A stretch of 64,000 nucleotides of DNA from Paenibacillus spiritus (GCF_008710135.1 NZ_VYKK01000004.1:62001-126000); one strand, 5' to 3'; positions 30,709 to 38,355 are shown, counted from the stretch's first letter. The notes: generated from the letters alone by a model not told the origin. A program made the numbers and translations.

Positions 30709-30954
30709 TTAATATTGAATAAAAACTTCCTTATTGTCGTTCAAATCATCCCAGGCAGCAATAAACTTCTCATATTGATCAATGGTTTCTTTGGCTCTTT
30801 GAATTCCACATCCATTATATTGATTATAAATAAAAACAGCTTTACTCTTTGATCCATATGAAAATTCGCTCCGTACTTCTGGATGGAGTAATTTCGCCCA
30901 CTTCTCATCTTCGATTAAGAAATCATCATGTGTAGCTTTGCGTGAAAAAATCAT
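30709..30954 (-). CDS. Hypothetical protein, 81 aa
   Basis: ATG at 30954 (MIFSRKATHDDFL) lies seven bases after AAAGGAG; the TTG at 30984 is without support. Contains WAKLLHPEVRSEFSYG, FIYNQYNGCGIQRAKE and an acidic end. Unrecognised, though HPEVRSEF looks conserved. Confidence 0.7.
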   Translation of the reverse strand: MIFSRKATHDDFLIEDEKWAKLLHPEVRSEFSYGSKSKAVFIYNQYNGCGIQRAKETIDQYEKFIAAWDDLNDNKEVFIQY

Positions 30955-30993
30955 TCTACTGCTCCTTTCCTCATCAAATATCAAATTTATGAG

Positions 30994-31317
30994 CTATTTT
31001 ATTTCCCTCACTTCGGCTTCAATTTCTTCATCTTCCTCGATCACTTTAATTGTGATACCATCTTCAACTTTTTCATAATCCTTTGTATCAAATCCATCAA
31101 CCTTAACTCGTACCTTTCCATAACCTTCAATAAATGTGTCATCACGACTTACCAGCCTTGAACGTTGGATGGCTAGATTTTCAGCATGAGCCTCTACAGT
31201 TTTGCAGTCAAAGAAATATTCACTGAAATTCTCCATCCACTCTTCATTGATAATATTCTCGTCAATCTCAACAATATATGTATTGGTTGTTACTACTTCG
31301 CATTTAAACTTTCTCAA
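30994..31317 (-). CDS. Hypothetical protein, 107 aa, TTG start
   Basis: TTG at 31317 lies six bases after GGAGAG. A beta-rich protein with RKFKCEVVTTNTYIVE, FSEYFFDCKTVEAHAE and an acidic C-terminus (IEEDEEIEAEVREIK). The plan is similar to other small phage proteins with an N-terminal strand. Unknown function. Confidence 0.7.
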   Translation of the reverse strand: MRKFKCEVVTTNTYIVEIDENIINEEWMENFSEYFFDCKTVEAHAENLAIQRSRLVSRDDTFIEGYGKVRVKVDGFDTKDYEKVEDGITIKVIEEDEEIEAEVREIK

Positions 31318-31357
31318 ATCACACTCTCCTTTTCTAAATGAAATCCTTATTTCATAG

Positions 31358-31552
31358 TCAATATTGACACATAACGCCCAGCAAGTACCTCATTGGTACA
31401 CATCCCTTGTTCCACCGAAAATATGCAAACTTATCTTCTCTGCACTTAACATACTTTTCAATCAAATCTTCATCTGTTCTAGTGTTGAACATTGATGGAT
31501 GCCCATTTTCTCCGCAAACCAAAATGTTATAAAATTGTTCTTGACCATTCAT
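31358..31552 (-). CDS. Small hypothetical protein, 64 aa, coupled
   Basis: Its ATG overlaps the stop of the upstream gene as ATGA. Reads MNGQEQFYNILVCGEN, MFNTRTDEDLIEKYVK and ends YLLGVMCQY. Four cysteines but no clear pairing. Unrecognised. Confidence 0.7.
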   Translation of the reverse strand: MNGQEQFYNILVCGENGHPSMFNTRTDEDLIEKYVKCREDKFAYFRWNKGCVPMRYLLGVMCQY

Positions 31553-31821
31553 CCGTTCATCGCACCTCCTGCTTTCACATATGCATCAATCCGTTTCTGA
31601 AGTCTTTTCTTGCTCCGCTGCTTTTTAGTTCTGTTTTGTATCTCTTGTAGACGCTGAATCTCGCAACTGACGTGATCAGCGGCTAAGAAGTTTTTTCCAT
31701 CTACTTTAGAACTACAAACCTGAGTATTTTTGTTATTTGTCTCTCCATAGTTAAATCTCATTTCTAACACTTCCGATTTGTGATCTTTCTTTTTAAAAAT
31801 ATTCCAAATGTTAATCCCCAT
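31549..31821 (-). CDS. Hypothetical protein, 90 aa, basic helix
   Basis: ATG at 31821 (MGINIWNIFKKKDHK) is supported by GAGGAG ten bases upstream, overlapping the end of the zinc-ribbon gene. The middle has VCSSKVDGKNFLAADH and the C-terminal helix is very basic (KKQRSKKRLQKRID). Possible nucleic-acid binder. Confidence 0.68.
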   Translation of the reverse strand: MGINIWNIFKKKDHKSEVLEMRFNYGETNNKNTQVCSSKVDGKNFLAADHVSCEIQRLQEIQNRTKKQRSKKRLQKRIDAYVKAGGAMNG

Positions 31822-31822
31822 A

Positions 31823-32002
31823 TTAATCATTCTCCTCATTATTTTTATTTTTCACCTTATAGTATTCCTTGCCAGACATTTCCCAAGGAGTAGATTTGCC
31901 ACATCTTAAGCATCTGCTCAATGTTTCTGATTCATATATTTCGCCACCACACTTTGAGCATGTATCAAACTCGGTTTGAAAGAAATCTTTTTCGATATTC
32001 AT
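31823..32002 (-). CDS. Zinc-ribbon protein, 59 aa
   Basis: ATG at 32002 follows GAGGTTATCCAA. Reads MNIEKDFFQTEFDTC, SKCGGEIYESETLSRC and LRCGKSTPWEM: a CxxC...CxxC ribbon of the rubredoxin or topoisomerase type. The tail KVKNKNNEEND is low complexity. Intact. Confidence 0.75.
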   Translation of the reverse strand: MNIEKDFFQTEFDTCSKCGGEIYESETLSRCLRCGKSTPWEMSGKEYYKVKNKNNEEND

Positions 32003-32012
32003 TTGGATAACC

Positions 32013-32279
32013 TCACATAGTCCTGTTATATAAATATCTCATTTCTTCCTCAAGCGATTCATAGCCATAAGTATTTTTTACATTCGGGAAAATAACTTTG
32101 CTAAAAGCAAAATCATTATGTTCAACCGTCAAAACAATTTTATGTTCCATATCATGCTTATTGTCCCCTGCCCCTTCAAACAAAAGGCTTATTGTAAATG
32201 CTGGTTGGCATTCATTAATTGAATATATTTCGTCAAAGATTTTGTCAACTTTCTCTTGAATACACTGAATAATGTCCAC
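32013..32279 (-). CDS. Hypothetical protein, 88 aa, GTG start
   Basis: GTG at 32279 lies ten bases after GGGGAG. Starts (M)DIIQCIQEKVDKIFDE, with a beta-rich core (KIVLTVEHNDFAFSKV) and a helical end. Unrecognised. Confidence 0.65.
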   Translation of the reverse strand: MDIIQCIQEKVDKIFDEIYSINECQPAFTISLLFEGAGDNKHDMEHKIVLTVEHNDFAFSKVIFPNVKNTYGYESLEEEMRYLYNRTM

Positions 32280-32301
32280 TGTTCAGCAACTCCCCATTAA
32301 G

Positions 32302-32472
32302 TTATAGTCCTCTCAATTCATCCACTAATTGCTGCACCTTCAGACCATATTCCTTTCGGCTAGTCAAAGATGCGGCAATAATGTTGTCTACGTCCCATTT
32401 ATTTAACTCTATGTCGCTTAATATCTTTTCAGTTGGCGTCCCTGCTATGTATTTGATTGTGTTAATGTTCAT
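32302..32472 (-). CDS. Small protein, 56 aa, coupled start
   Basis: The ATG at 32472 shares ATGA with the upstream stop. Reads MNINTIKYIAGTPTEK, LSDIELNKWDVDNIIA and LQ-type helix ending VDELRGL. A small helical protein; function unknown. Confidence 0.72.
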   Translation of the reverse strand: MNINTIKYIAGTPTEKILSDIELNKWDVDNIIAASLTSRKEYGLKVQQLVDELRGL

Positions 32473-32882
32473 TTGCTAAGATATTTGAGTTCTTCCCTAA
32501 GTCGTTTGACTTCCTTCTCAGCCGACTTAATCAGTGCTTTGGTATAAGAAATTTCTTCTCCCTTGAACTTATCATATGTATCACCAGGAAGAAGTTTTGC
32601 CACACCTTTTGACCCATCGTTGAAAATTGTAATTGTTGTTGTTCCGCTATAGATTACTTTATAACCAGCATGTTTAACCGTTTCCGATTTTTTACTATTA
32701 ATTGATCCCTTTTCCGCTTTTCCTTTCGCTAATTCAAGTTCGCCTTCACGGCAAAAGAAGGTTCCTTCTGGAAAATTTACTGAATAGTGGTATCCGTCAA
32801 TAGTGTTAGCAATCTTTCCAACAGACCCTTCTTCATTTAAAAATACAACTTCATCTCCAACTTTAAATTTTCCCATTAGCAA
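32469..32882 (-). CDS. Hypothetical protein, 137 aa, SH3-like start
   Basis: Either TTG 32882 or ATG 32876 (MGKFKVGDEVVFLNEE) starts it; AAAGGAG suits TTG better in spacing. The N-terminus KFKVGDEVVFLNEEGS resembles KOW/SH3-type modules. The middle has AGYKVIYSGTTTITIF and the end is a coil (AEKEVKRLREELKYL). Function unknown. Confidence 0.72.
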   Translation of the reverse strand: MLMGKFKVGDEVVFLNEEGSVGKIANTIDGYHYSVNFPEGTFFCREGELELAKGKAEKGSINSKKSETVKHAGYKVIYSGTTTITIFNDGSKGVAKLLPGDTYDKFKGEEISYTKALIKSAEKEVKRLREELKYLSK

Positions 32883-32916
32883 TCTATCTCCTTTTCATCT
32901 TTAAATAACAGTTTCA

Positions 32917-33153
32917 TCAAACCAGTATTTCGTGAATCTGAACTCTATTGTCATATTGCCTTTTGGTTAATTCATACAATACGCAATAATCGGGTGTTGA
33001 ATAAACATGACCAGTTATCAAATAGTATCTGACATCATCTCCATTCGTAACCGTGAGATGTTTATTAATCAGGTTTTCAATATAATACGAACGCAGTTGT
33101 CTTGATGGTATTCCAACTATCTCTTTATTAGTTAAGTGATCAATTAATTTCAT
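32917..33153 (-). CDS. Hypothetical protein, 78 aa
   Basis: Starts MKLIDHLTNKEIVGIP; its ATG overlaps the stop of the 54-residue upstream gene. Beta-rich with RYYLITGHVYSTPDY. Coupled translation likely. Unrecognised. Confidence 0.7.
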   Translation of the reverse strand: MKLIDHLTNKEIVGIPSRQLRSYYIENLINKHLTVTNGDDVRYYLITGHVYSTPDYCVLYELTKRQYDNRVQIHEILV

Positions 33154-33314
33154 TCTTCATCCATCTTTTTTTCATACTGATCCATTGCACTTTCAATGTC
33201 TTCTAGAATATCTTTGGTTTTATCCCGAAGTTCAATCAATTCACTGTATGTCAAATCTCCACTCTTGGCATCCTCAAGCAATTCACTGTAACGGTCAATA
33301 TTAATAGAAAACAT
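33150..33314 (-). CDS. Small coiled-coil protein, 54 aa
   Basis: ATG at 33314 follows AGGAGGTAAAAAACT. Reads MFSINIDRYSELLEDA, LTYSELIELRDKTKD and ends QYEKKMDEE; one long helix. A good ribosome binding site and overlap with the next ATG support it. Confidence 0.75.
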   Translation of the reverse strand: MFSINIDRYSELLEDAKSGDLTYSELIELRDKTKDILEDIESAMDQYEKKMDEE

Positions 33315-33334
33315 AGTTTTTTACCTCCTATTAA

Positions 33335-33874
33335 TTAATTGATTTGCTCATTTCTTTCTGTACGGATAATGTATTCGATAATATTTACGGCCTTGCTGAA
33401 GTCATAGTTAGGAACCTTGTAATCAAACTTTTTATTTCTAAACTTTACACCATCTTGAACAACGCGGCTGAGAATTTTTTCAACATCATCACCACGTTGT
33501 TGCATACGGCGCATTCGTGTTGATTTATCCACTTTAATGTAGATTGTGATGAATTCGATTTCTGGCATTTTTTCTTTCAAGTCCTTAATGCCATCTGGGT
33601 CGCAGACATAGACGTCTGTTTCTTCGATTTGTGATTTTGTGCTGAAGTAATGATTTTTCTCAATAAGTGAGTAAGCCGCAATATCACCGTTTCTTTTCAT
33701 TTTTTCATATTCGCCTGATGTACAGAAGATATGCCCGTATTCACCTTCATAGCGCGGTGTACGAGTGGTATATGACTGTACAATATTGAACCCTCTTTTC
33801 CCAAGTTCTCTTGCAATCTCAGTCTTGCCAGCTCCCGAGTATGCCATTAATACAAAAATTTTACGCTTATTCAT
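33335..33874 (-). CDS. Guanylate-kinase-like nucleotide kinase, 179 aa
   Basis: Residues 7-18 read FVLMAYSGAGKTE, the P-loop (GxGKT type), and SYTTRTPRYEGEYGHIF near 38 is the GMP-binding signature of guanylate kinases. YVCDPDGIKDLKE and the arginine-rich STRMRRMQQRGD lid follow. It phosphorylates GMP or dGMP, supplying nucleotides for phage replication; SPbeta carries related kinases. Its start overlaps the last base of the upstream 3D gene. ATG follows AAGTGGTGAATTAA. Confidence 0.88.
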   Translation of the reverse strand: MNKRKIFVLMAYSGAGKTEIARELGKRGFNIVQSYTTRTPRYEGEYGHIFCTSGEYEKMKRNGDIAAYSLIEKNHYFSTKSQIEETDVYVCDPDGIKDLKEKMPEIEFITIYIKVDKSTRMRRMQQRGDDVEKILSRVVQDGVKFRNKKFDYKVPNYDFSKAVNIIEYIIRTERNEQIN

Positions 33875-34422
33875 TAGTTTAATTCACCACTTCCCATTTT
33901 AATTATTTTTACTTTTACTCCCTTTTTGCGTCCAAACTTTCTTGCCTCCTTCAAATCTTCGATGAACAAATCCAGCTTGCGGCCTTTTATGGCCGACCCG
34001 GTATCTTCTACTCTTCTTTCACCTATATTATCTATGTATATAATTGTGCCGATTGGCAAAACTTTAGTATCTGCTGAAACGGTACGGCCTTCCTTTGTTC
34101 TTACACCGCTTGCGGTTAAAGCATACCCTTTATCGCCAGGAGTTTTCCCAGTTGACTCTTTGCCGTTTGTATAGGCAGAAATTTCGAACAGCATCCACTC
34201 TTCTCGATCTTCCTGATTCTTTCTCTGTGGTTTAACTTTCTCATCATGATCTTCTGCTTTTGATATGAAATTAGTCCTAAATTCTACCTTCTTGGCTACT
34301 TGAGATTTATATGTATTATTCGTGTTTTTCAGTTCTTCGACTACGCTCACGTTTAAAGTATGAGTAAAATCTATTGTAGGCTGCGCGAATAGTAGCAAAG
34401 AGAGGATAGCGCCCTTTAGCAT
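33874..34422 (-). CDS. Secreted 3D-domain protein (YorM-like), 182 aa
   Basis: ATG at 34422 (MLKGAILSLLLFAQPT) follows AGGAGGTTCCG; the first 18 residues are a signal-type hydrophobic helix. From residue 90, EISAYTNGKESTGKTP, TASGVRTKEGRTVSAD, VLPIGTIIYI and VEDTGSAIKGRKLDLF make the 3D domain with its three aspartates, the barrel shared with MltA and resuscitation-type cell-wall hydrolases. It probably remodels peptidoglycan during lysis or in the lysogen. SPbeta YorM has this domain. Confidence 0.85.
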   Translation of the reverse strand: MLKGAILSLLLFAQPTIDFTHTLNVSVVEELKNTNNTYKSQVAKKVEFRTNFISKAEDHDEKVKPQRKNQEDREEWMLFEISAYTNGKESTGKTPGDKGYALTASGVRTKEGRTVSADTKVLPIGTIIYIDNIGERRVEDTGSAIKGRKLDLFIEDLKEARKFGRKKGVKVKIIKMGSGELN

Positions 34423-34445
34423 CGGAACCTCCTGTATTTTAGAAA

Positions 34446-34468
34446 ATAGCCCCACTTGTTACGGTGAG
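34446..34468 (-). terminator. Terminator between the 37-aa gene and the 3D gene
   Basis: On the minus strand GCCTCAC, loop CGTAACAA, GTGGGGC (one GU pair) then TATTTTCT. It separates the recombination genes from the 3D gene. Confidence 0.7.
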
Positions 34469-34488
34469 GCATGTTTATTTTTATTTAT

Positions 34489-34602
34489 TTAGATATGTTC
34501 TCCAGCAAGACTAGCACTAACCTGTTCTTGCTGCTCCTTAGTCAGTTGATTCCAATTAGCAGCCATCTCATCGAGCGCTTCTTGAACCGTTTTTTCTTTC
34601 AT
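34489..34602 (-). CDS. Micro-protein, 37 aa, tape-measure-like motif
   Basis: ATG at 34602 follows AAGGGAGAATATAAA. The sequence MAANWNQLTKEQQEQV followed by SASLAGEHI resembles the W-x-x-L...Q...LAG pattern repeated in phage tape-measure proteins, here alone in a tiny gene. The ribosome binding site and a terminator just downstream support expression. Confidence 0.65.
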   Translation of the reverse strand: MKEKTVQEALDEMAANWNQLTKEQQEQVSASLAGEHI

Positions 34603-34651
34603 TTTATATTCTCCCTTCTTGATAAACTCTGTCTTTTATCAACTCTATGTA

Positions 34652-35791
34652 TTAGTTCGACACATTAAATTCAGTAATGAACTTTACTGCCTCGGCCAAT
34701 GCGTTAACATCAGTTACGGTTGGATATGCAGTTGTTCCAAGAATCTTTTTGAATTCGGGAACAATAAATTGGGTTAGTTGTTCATTAGTGAATCGAGTTT
34801 TTTGTTCATTGATTTTTGCAATCAGATCTTCGGCAGAAAATACTTCTTCCGCATATTCCCTTGCCTTCTCATCTCTAATTGCCACTTCTTCTATTTTGAT
34901 TTCTTCTAGACTCTTACCTACTTTGCCGATCTGTCCTTCCACAGCATCTTTAAACACCTTGAAGAAATTTTCTGCACTATAATCAACTTTCTCTGGCAGA
35001 TTTGTGAAGCGTCCACCCGCTACACTGATATAATTAGAAGGTCTAAAGTACATTTTCACTTCTGTAGTATGGAAGTTTGAGGCAATATCTTTCCCCTTTT
35101 TTGTTTTCTCATTTTCTTCAATAATTTCTCCATCTTTATTTGTAACCTTGACCTCAGTGTGCAAGCAGCAAATTAGATCTGCTTGAGATTCAAATACCTT
35201 TTTACCAGTTGCGCTCATCATTAATTCTAGAGTGTTATATTTTACACCATCGATAGTCGTAACTTCTTTCTCTTTTGTCCAGCAAATATAGACAAAACCG
35301 ATTCCCAACTTCGTTAAAATGTCAAACTGCTGAGAAAGCTCATTTTGGAGTAGAATATATCCATTTTCATTAGTGGATTGTGTAACATCTTGAAGGCTAG
35401 TGAATTTTTTACCATATTTTTTACTTGCCTTTTCAATAATGTAGTCAGTGCAACTATCGATACAACGATCAACAGTGTCAATACCAATTAATTTAGTTAC
35501 AGGATTTGTTTTTGCTTCTTCTACCAAACCCTTTACAATTTCATTCTTAAAGTACTCCCACGGTTTCTCTTCCTCGTATAATGCAATAGTATTTCTCAAA
35601 TGCCACGACTTCTCGCCAGGCTCAAATGCGATATGCAAATCCGCTTGAGGGTCGTTGGGATAGTGCAGTTCCGTTAGTTCTTTGTAGAGTCGAGTTTTAC
35701 CACCTTTGTAACCAGAAGCAATAATCGTTTTATAAGATTGCAAGTCTACCTTTGGAATATTAGTGCGAACATTTTTACGAAATCCAGCCAT
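34652..35791 (-). CDS. Sak4-like / AAA_24 RecA-fold recombination ATPase, 379 aa
   Basis: The P-loop is TIIASGYKGGKTRLYK at residues 22-37, and LIGIDTVDRCIDSC near 105 is Walker B. CWTKEKEVTTIDG and the later VKMYFRPSNYISVAGG complete the RecA-like core typical of phage Sak4/AAA_24 proteins. These load on or anneal single-stranded DNA together with the phage SSB. The C-terminal 90 residues are helical. The upstream GIY-YIG gene ends one base before its start, and the SSB-like gene lies beyond it. Confidence 0.82.
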   Translation of the reverse strand: MAGFRKNVRTNIPKVDLQSYKTIIASGYKGGKTRLYKELTELHYPNDPQADLHIAFEPGEKSWHLRNTIALYEEEKPWEYFKNEIVKGLVEEAKTNPVTKLIGIDTVDRCIDSCTDYIIEKASKKYGKKFTSLQDVTQSTNENGYILLQNELSQQFDILTKLGIGFVYICWTKEKEVTTIDGVKYNTLELMMSATGKKVFESQADLICCLHTEVKVTNKDGEIIEENEKTKKGKDIASNFHTTEVKMYFRPSNYISVAGGRFTNLPEKVDYSAENFFKVFKDAVEGQIGKVGKSLEEIKIEEVAIRDEKAREYAEEVFSAEDLIAKINEQKTRFTNEQLTQFIVPEFKKILGTTAYPTVTDVNALAEAVKFITEFNVSN

Positions 35792-36646
35792 TTATATATT
35801 CTCCTTTTTCCATCTTTGATTTTTAATAATTTTATTAATACAACTCGTACCCACATTAAACATCTTGGACAAATCAGTCATTGTTGTTCCATTAGAATAT
35901 AATATCCTAATCTCATCAGCGCGTTTTTGAGTCATCTTTATTCTAGAATACTTCTCACAATCTATTGCTCCTCCAGTAACGCTCCTCCATGTTTTTCCGT
36001 CTCTAATACTGGCTATGACTTGACTTGAAACGTTAAACCTTCTTGCTATTAACGCTAATGGATGAGAGTCTTTTAACATCTTGATTATTTCCATAACGTC
36101 ATTTGATGTTAATTTAGAACAGTGATTGTCTTCGCCTTTGGGCTGTGATTTACTCATATTCTGTCTGGCTTTAATGCTCATTACTCTGCCTTTATTAGCC
36201 TTACTAATCTTCATTCTTGTGTCATTAGAGTGTGTTTTCCCGAAGAATGAATTGTTTTTACCAGTACAGTCATAATGATTCAAACTCATTTTCTTTCTCG
36301 TTTCGTCACCATGTATAGTGCGACCATTCACATCAGCAACCAACTTATTATATCCACGATCAGAGTCACCCGTGTTTAAGGCATATATCCAAAGATTTTC
36401 ACGATACATCAACTCATTCTTATTTTCTACTATTTCTAATAATTCTATATGAAATTTTTGTTCACCATATTTATTCCATGCGTATTGTAAGTGGTTATTT
36501 CGATGTCTGTTAGAATTGAGAGCTGCTTTATGAGTTCTCCATCTTACAGCAACATTTATTGAAGAACCGATATATATCTTCTCTCTTTTTAGTTCAAGTT
36601 CACCTACTCTTACAATAGCGTATATTCCACTAACGTTTAAATTCAA
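35792..36646 (-). CDS. GIY-YIG homing endonuclease with NUMOD3 and HTH, 284 aa
   Basis: TTG at 36646 after GGAGGG. The catalytic domain reads SGIYAIVRVGELE, then KIYIGSSINVAVRWR (GIY...YIG, catalytic Arg) and later ENLWIYAL. NUMOD3-type DNA-binding repeats follow (GKNNSFFGKTHSND, ISKANKG), and two helix-turn-helix segments (ALIARRFNVSSQV, TDLSKMFNVGTSC). A mobile endonuclease inserted between SSB-like and Sak4-like genes. The intact C-terminus suggests it is active. Confidence 0.92.
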   Translation of the reverse strand: MNLNVSGIYAIVRVGELELKREKIYIGSSINVAVRWRTHKAALNSNRHRNNHLQYAWNKYGEQKFHIELLEIVENKNELMYRENLWIYALNTGDSDRGYNKLVADVNGRTIHGDETRKKMSLNHYDCTGKNNSFFGKTHSNDTRMKISKANKGRVMSIKARQNMSKSQPKGEDNHCSKLTSNDVMEIIKMLKDSHPLALIARRFNVSSQVIASIRDGKTWRSVTGGAIDCEKYSRIKMTQKRADEIRILYSNGTTMTDLSKMFNVGTSCINKIIKNQRWKKENI

Positions 36647-36683
36647 TCGCCCTCCATTTCTGCTCCCTATGAATTTTATATTT

Positions 36684-36725
36684 AATCTGGACCATGCTCT
36701 TATAAAACATAGTCCAGATTACTAA
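36684..36725 (-). terminator. Hairpin after the SSB-like gene
   Basis: On the minus strand AATCTGGAC and GTCCAGATT pair perfectly (9 bp) around 19 bases. It lies between the SSB-like gene and the GIY-YIG gene, so the endonuclease may be partly insulated from the operon. There is no strong T-run. Confidence 0.55.
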
Positions 36726-36760
36726 TGCTAAGATTGTTCTCTCTCTATTTAATCATTGAA

Positions 36761-37921
36761 TTATTTTGAAAACGGATCGGCAAACGGATCGCTGTTCGCT
36801 GCTGACGCAAATGGATCATCAGTAAACGGGTTGTTTGTTGCCGGATTTCCGTTTTCAAAAGGGTTTGCGCTAGTAAGTGTTGCAGTCTTTTGGAACTCTT
36901 CCTCTGTTAGAAGTTCTCTCATTAGACTGTTTGCTACATATCCCGTAATCTCAAGTCCCTTTTTATCTCCGTTTGTGACTCGCTCTTTCCGAACTACACG
37001 TTGAGTATCATCTACATCTGCAAATGGATCGTCTGAGTCAAGTTCTTCAACTACGTCAACATAAGCAAATGTAGCACGATTATTATCTTGTCCTGTCACT
37101 TCAATAAAGTCATATGTATTAAGAGATGCAAATGCATCAGCAAGCGACTTCTTACCTTCTGCTACTTCCGTTTGATAAACAATAAGTTCTACATCTTTAG
37201 GATTGGAACGTTCCTTACCAAAGTCCAGGAACACTGCATTCACTTTTGTATCACCAGTGTCCTCTTCTTGATAGGTGCTTCTGATACCGATTTGCATATT
37301 GAAATAATTCACTTCACGGAAAGCAGGATTATTAAAGTCTGTTACATAATCAAATTCTACTCCAGCATGTTTTACTGTTTGGAATGTTCCGTCTTCCTGT
37401 TGAATCTGACCATTTACAATTGGACGAACCGAATTAATAGTGCGCTTTACAAAAGTTGTAGTTGTGCCATCGTCTTTAGTGAATTCTTCAATACTGTAGC
37501 TTCCACGAACCTCGTACCACTCATCCGCTTTAATAAGTTTGGCAAGTCGCTCACATTTGTCCCAATCGACTTCAATTGGATGATATGTATTATCCGGGAA
37601 CTTCTCTTTATTGTTTCGATCTGCCCAATCAACAGTTACCGATTTTTTATGTGTACTGCTGTAAGGGTAAGCAAATTTTTGTTCCATCGCGGCCAGTTCA
37701 ACACGTAGACGGTTACTAGGAGCAGTTTCAATCTCGAACTGAATTACTCGCCGTGGCTTACCTGTTGTCCTTGTTGTGGTTTGCTGTGCAATAGGCTGTT
37801 TAACCCAACTATCTGATTCGTCCTTCTTGCTTACCTGACTAACTTTACCAATGAATCGGAATGAACTTTTGAACTCTTTACCTTCGTGTTTTTTGTTAAG
37901 TTTAATTTTATAGTCTGCCAT
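36761..37921 (-). CDS. Phage single-strand DNA-binding-like protein with DPF-repeat tail, 386 aa
   Basis: A beta-rich protein starting MADYKIKLNKKHEGKE. The region 60-330 alternates strands with many aromatic and basic residues (FEIETAPSNRLRVELA, YEVRGSYSIEEF), consistent with OB folds. The tail holds repeated NPFEN, NPFTD, DPFAS, DPFAD and DPFSK motifs with acidic neighbours. Cellular SSBs end in a single acidic DDxPF tip that recruits repair proteins, so this looks like a multiplied version. Position ahead of the Sak4-like ATPase supports the SSB assignment. Its start follows GGGAGATTATAAATTACAA. Confidence 0.68.
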   Translation of the reverse strand: MADYKIKLNKKHEGKEFKSSFRFIGKVSQVSKKDESDSWVKQPIAQQTTTRTTGKPRRVIQFEIETAPSNRLRVELAAMEQKFAYPYSSTHKKSVTVDWADRNNKEKFPDNTYHPIEVDWDKCERLAKLIKADEWYEVRGSYSIEEFTKDDGTTTTFVKRTINSVRPIVNGQIQQEDGTFQTVKHAGVEFDYVTDFNNPAFREVNYFNMQIGIRSTYQEEDTGDTKVNAVFLDFGKERSNPKDVELIVYQTEVAEGKKSLADAFASLNTYDFIEVTGQDNNRATFAYVDVVEELDSDDPFADVDDTQRVVRKERVTNGDKKGLEITGYVANSLMRELLTEEEFQKTATLTSANPFENGNPATNNPFTDDPFASAANSDPFADPFSK

Positions 37922-38069
37922 TTGTAATTTATAATCTCCCTTATTGTTTGTTATTTTCTTTTTTTATATCTTATGTAGTTAGTTGTTCGATTCAAAGGGA
38001 GGACTTCTCAGCTTATCGCCTATGCTTCTCACCACCTTTTTAGAATTGAGGTTGTAGCCTCTATATAAT

Positions 38070-38084
38070 CGTGTCTGAGACACG
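38070..38084 (-). terminator. CGTGTC-TCA-GACACG hairpin downstream of the tRNAs
   Basis: A perfect 6-bp palindrome 16 bases past the end of tRNA-Ile. It may end or delimit the tRNA transcript for processing; no T-run follows. The next 150 bases up to the SSB-like gene hold only a weak 18-codon frame (GTG GTG start) and a GAGG-CTACAA-CCTC hairpin. Confidence 0.45.
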
Positions 38085-38099
38085 TTATTTTAGGTTTAA

Positions 38100-38173
38100 T
38101 ACTCCCTACAGGACTCGAACCTGTGACCGCAGAGATATAAGCTCTGAACTCTAACCGACTGAGTTAAGGGAGC
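38100..38173 (-). tRNA. tRNA-Ile, anticodon UAU (reads AUA)
   Basis: Folds as a cloverleaf: acceptor GCTCCCT/AGGGAGT with one GU pair; D arm ACTC/GAGT; anticodon stem CAGAG/CTCTG with loop CTTATAT, so anticodon TAT; T arm ACAGG-TTCGAGT-CCTGT. No CCA is encoded. UAU reads AUA, a codon common in this AT-rich window and rare in many hosts, so it probably boosts translation of phage genes. Confidence 0.92.
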
Positions 38174-38177
38174 GAAG

Positions 38178-38258
38178 TACGGATGATCGGACTCGAACCG
38201 ATACGCCTTGCGGCAGCGGATTTTAAATCCGCTATGTCTGCCATTCCATCACACCCGC
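38178..38258 (-). tRNA. tRNA-Leu, anticodon UAA
   Basis: Class II tRNA: acceptor GCGGGTG/CATCCGT, anticodon stem GCGGA/TCCGC with loop TTTAAAA (anticodon TAA), variable arm TGCCGCAAGGCG, T arm ATCGG-TTCGAGT-CCGAT. It reads UUA and UUG. It is four bases from tRNA-Ile and both are transcribed leftward from the promoter at 38312. Confidence 0.93.
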
Positions 38259-38311
38259 AAATTCTTGATAAAAGTATTCTTTTATTATCCTCTATATATC
38301 TTTATATTACT

Positions 38312-38339
38312 ATAATAACATCTTATTATATAAAGTCAA
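38312..38339 (-). promoter_or_regulatory. tRNA promoter TTGACT-16-TATTAT with recurring upstream element
   Basis: TTGACT (38339-38334) and TATTAT (38317-38312) on the minus strand, with AGAGCAAAAATAATAAT immediately upstream of the -35, the same arrangement as at 62314. It drives the two tRNAs and perhaps the recombination genes beyond. Confidence 0.75.
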
Positions 38340-38355
38340 TTATTATTTTTGCTCT

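Noticed and set aside
37088-37708. A 206-codon open frame on the plus strand
   Set aside because: It is antisense to the SSB-like gene, has no ribosome binding site, and its composition (Cys, Phe, Ile-rich) is that of a mirror frame.
37985-38060. An 18-codon frame starting GTG GTG upstream of the SSB-like gene
   Set aside because: The start site is ambiguous, the product is tiny and no conserved feature is visible.
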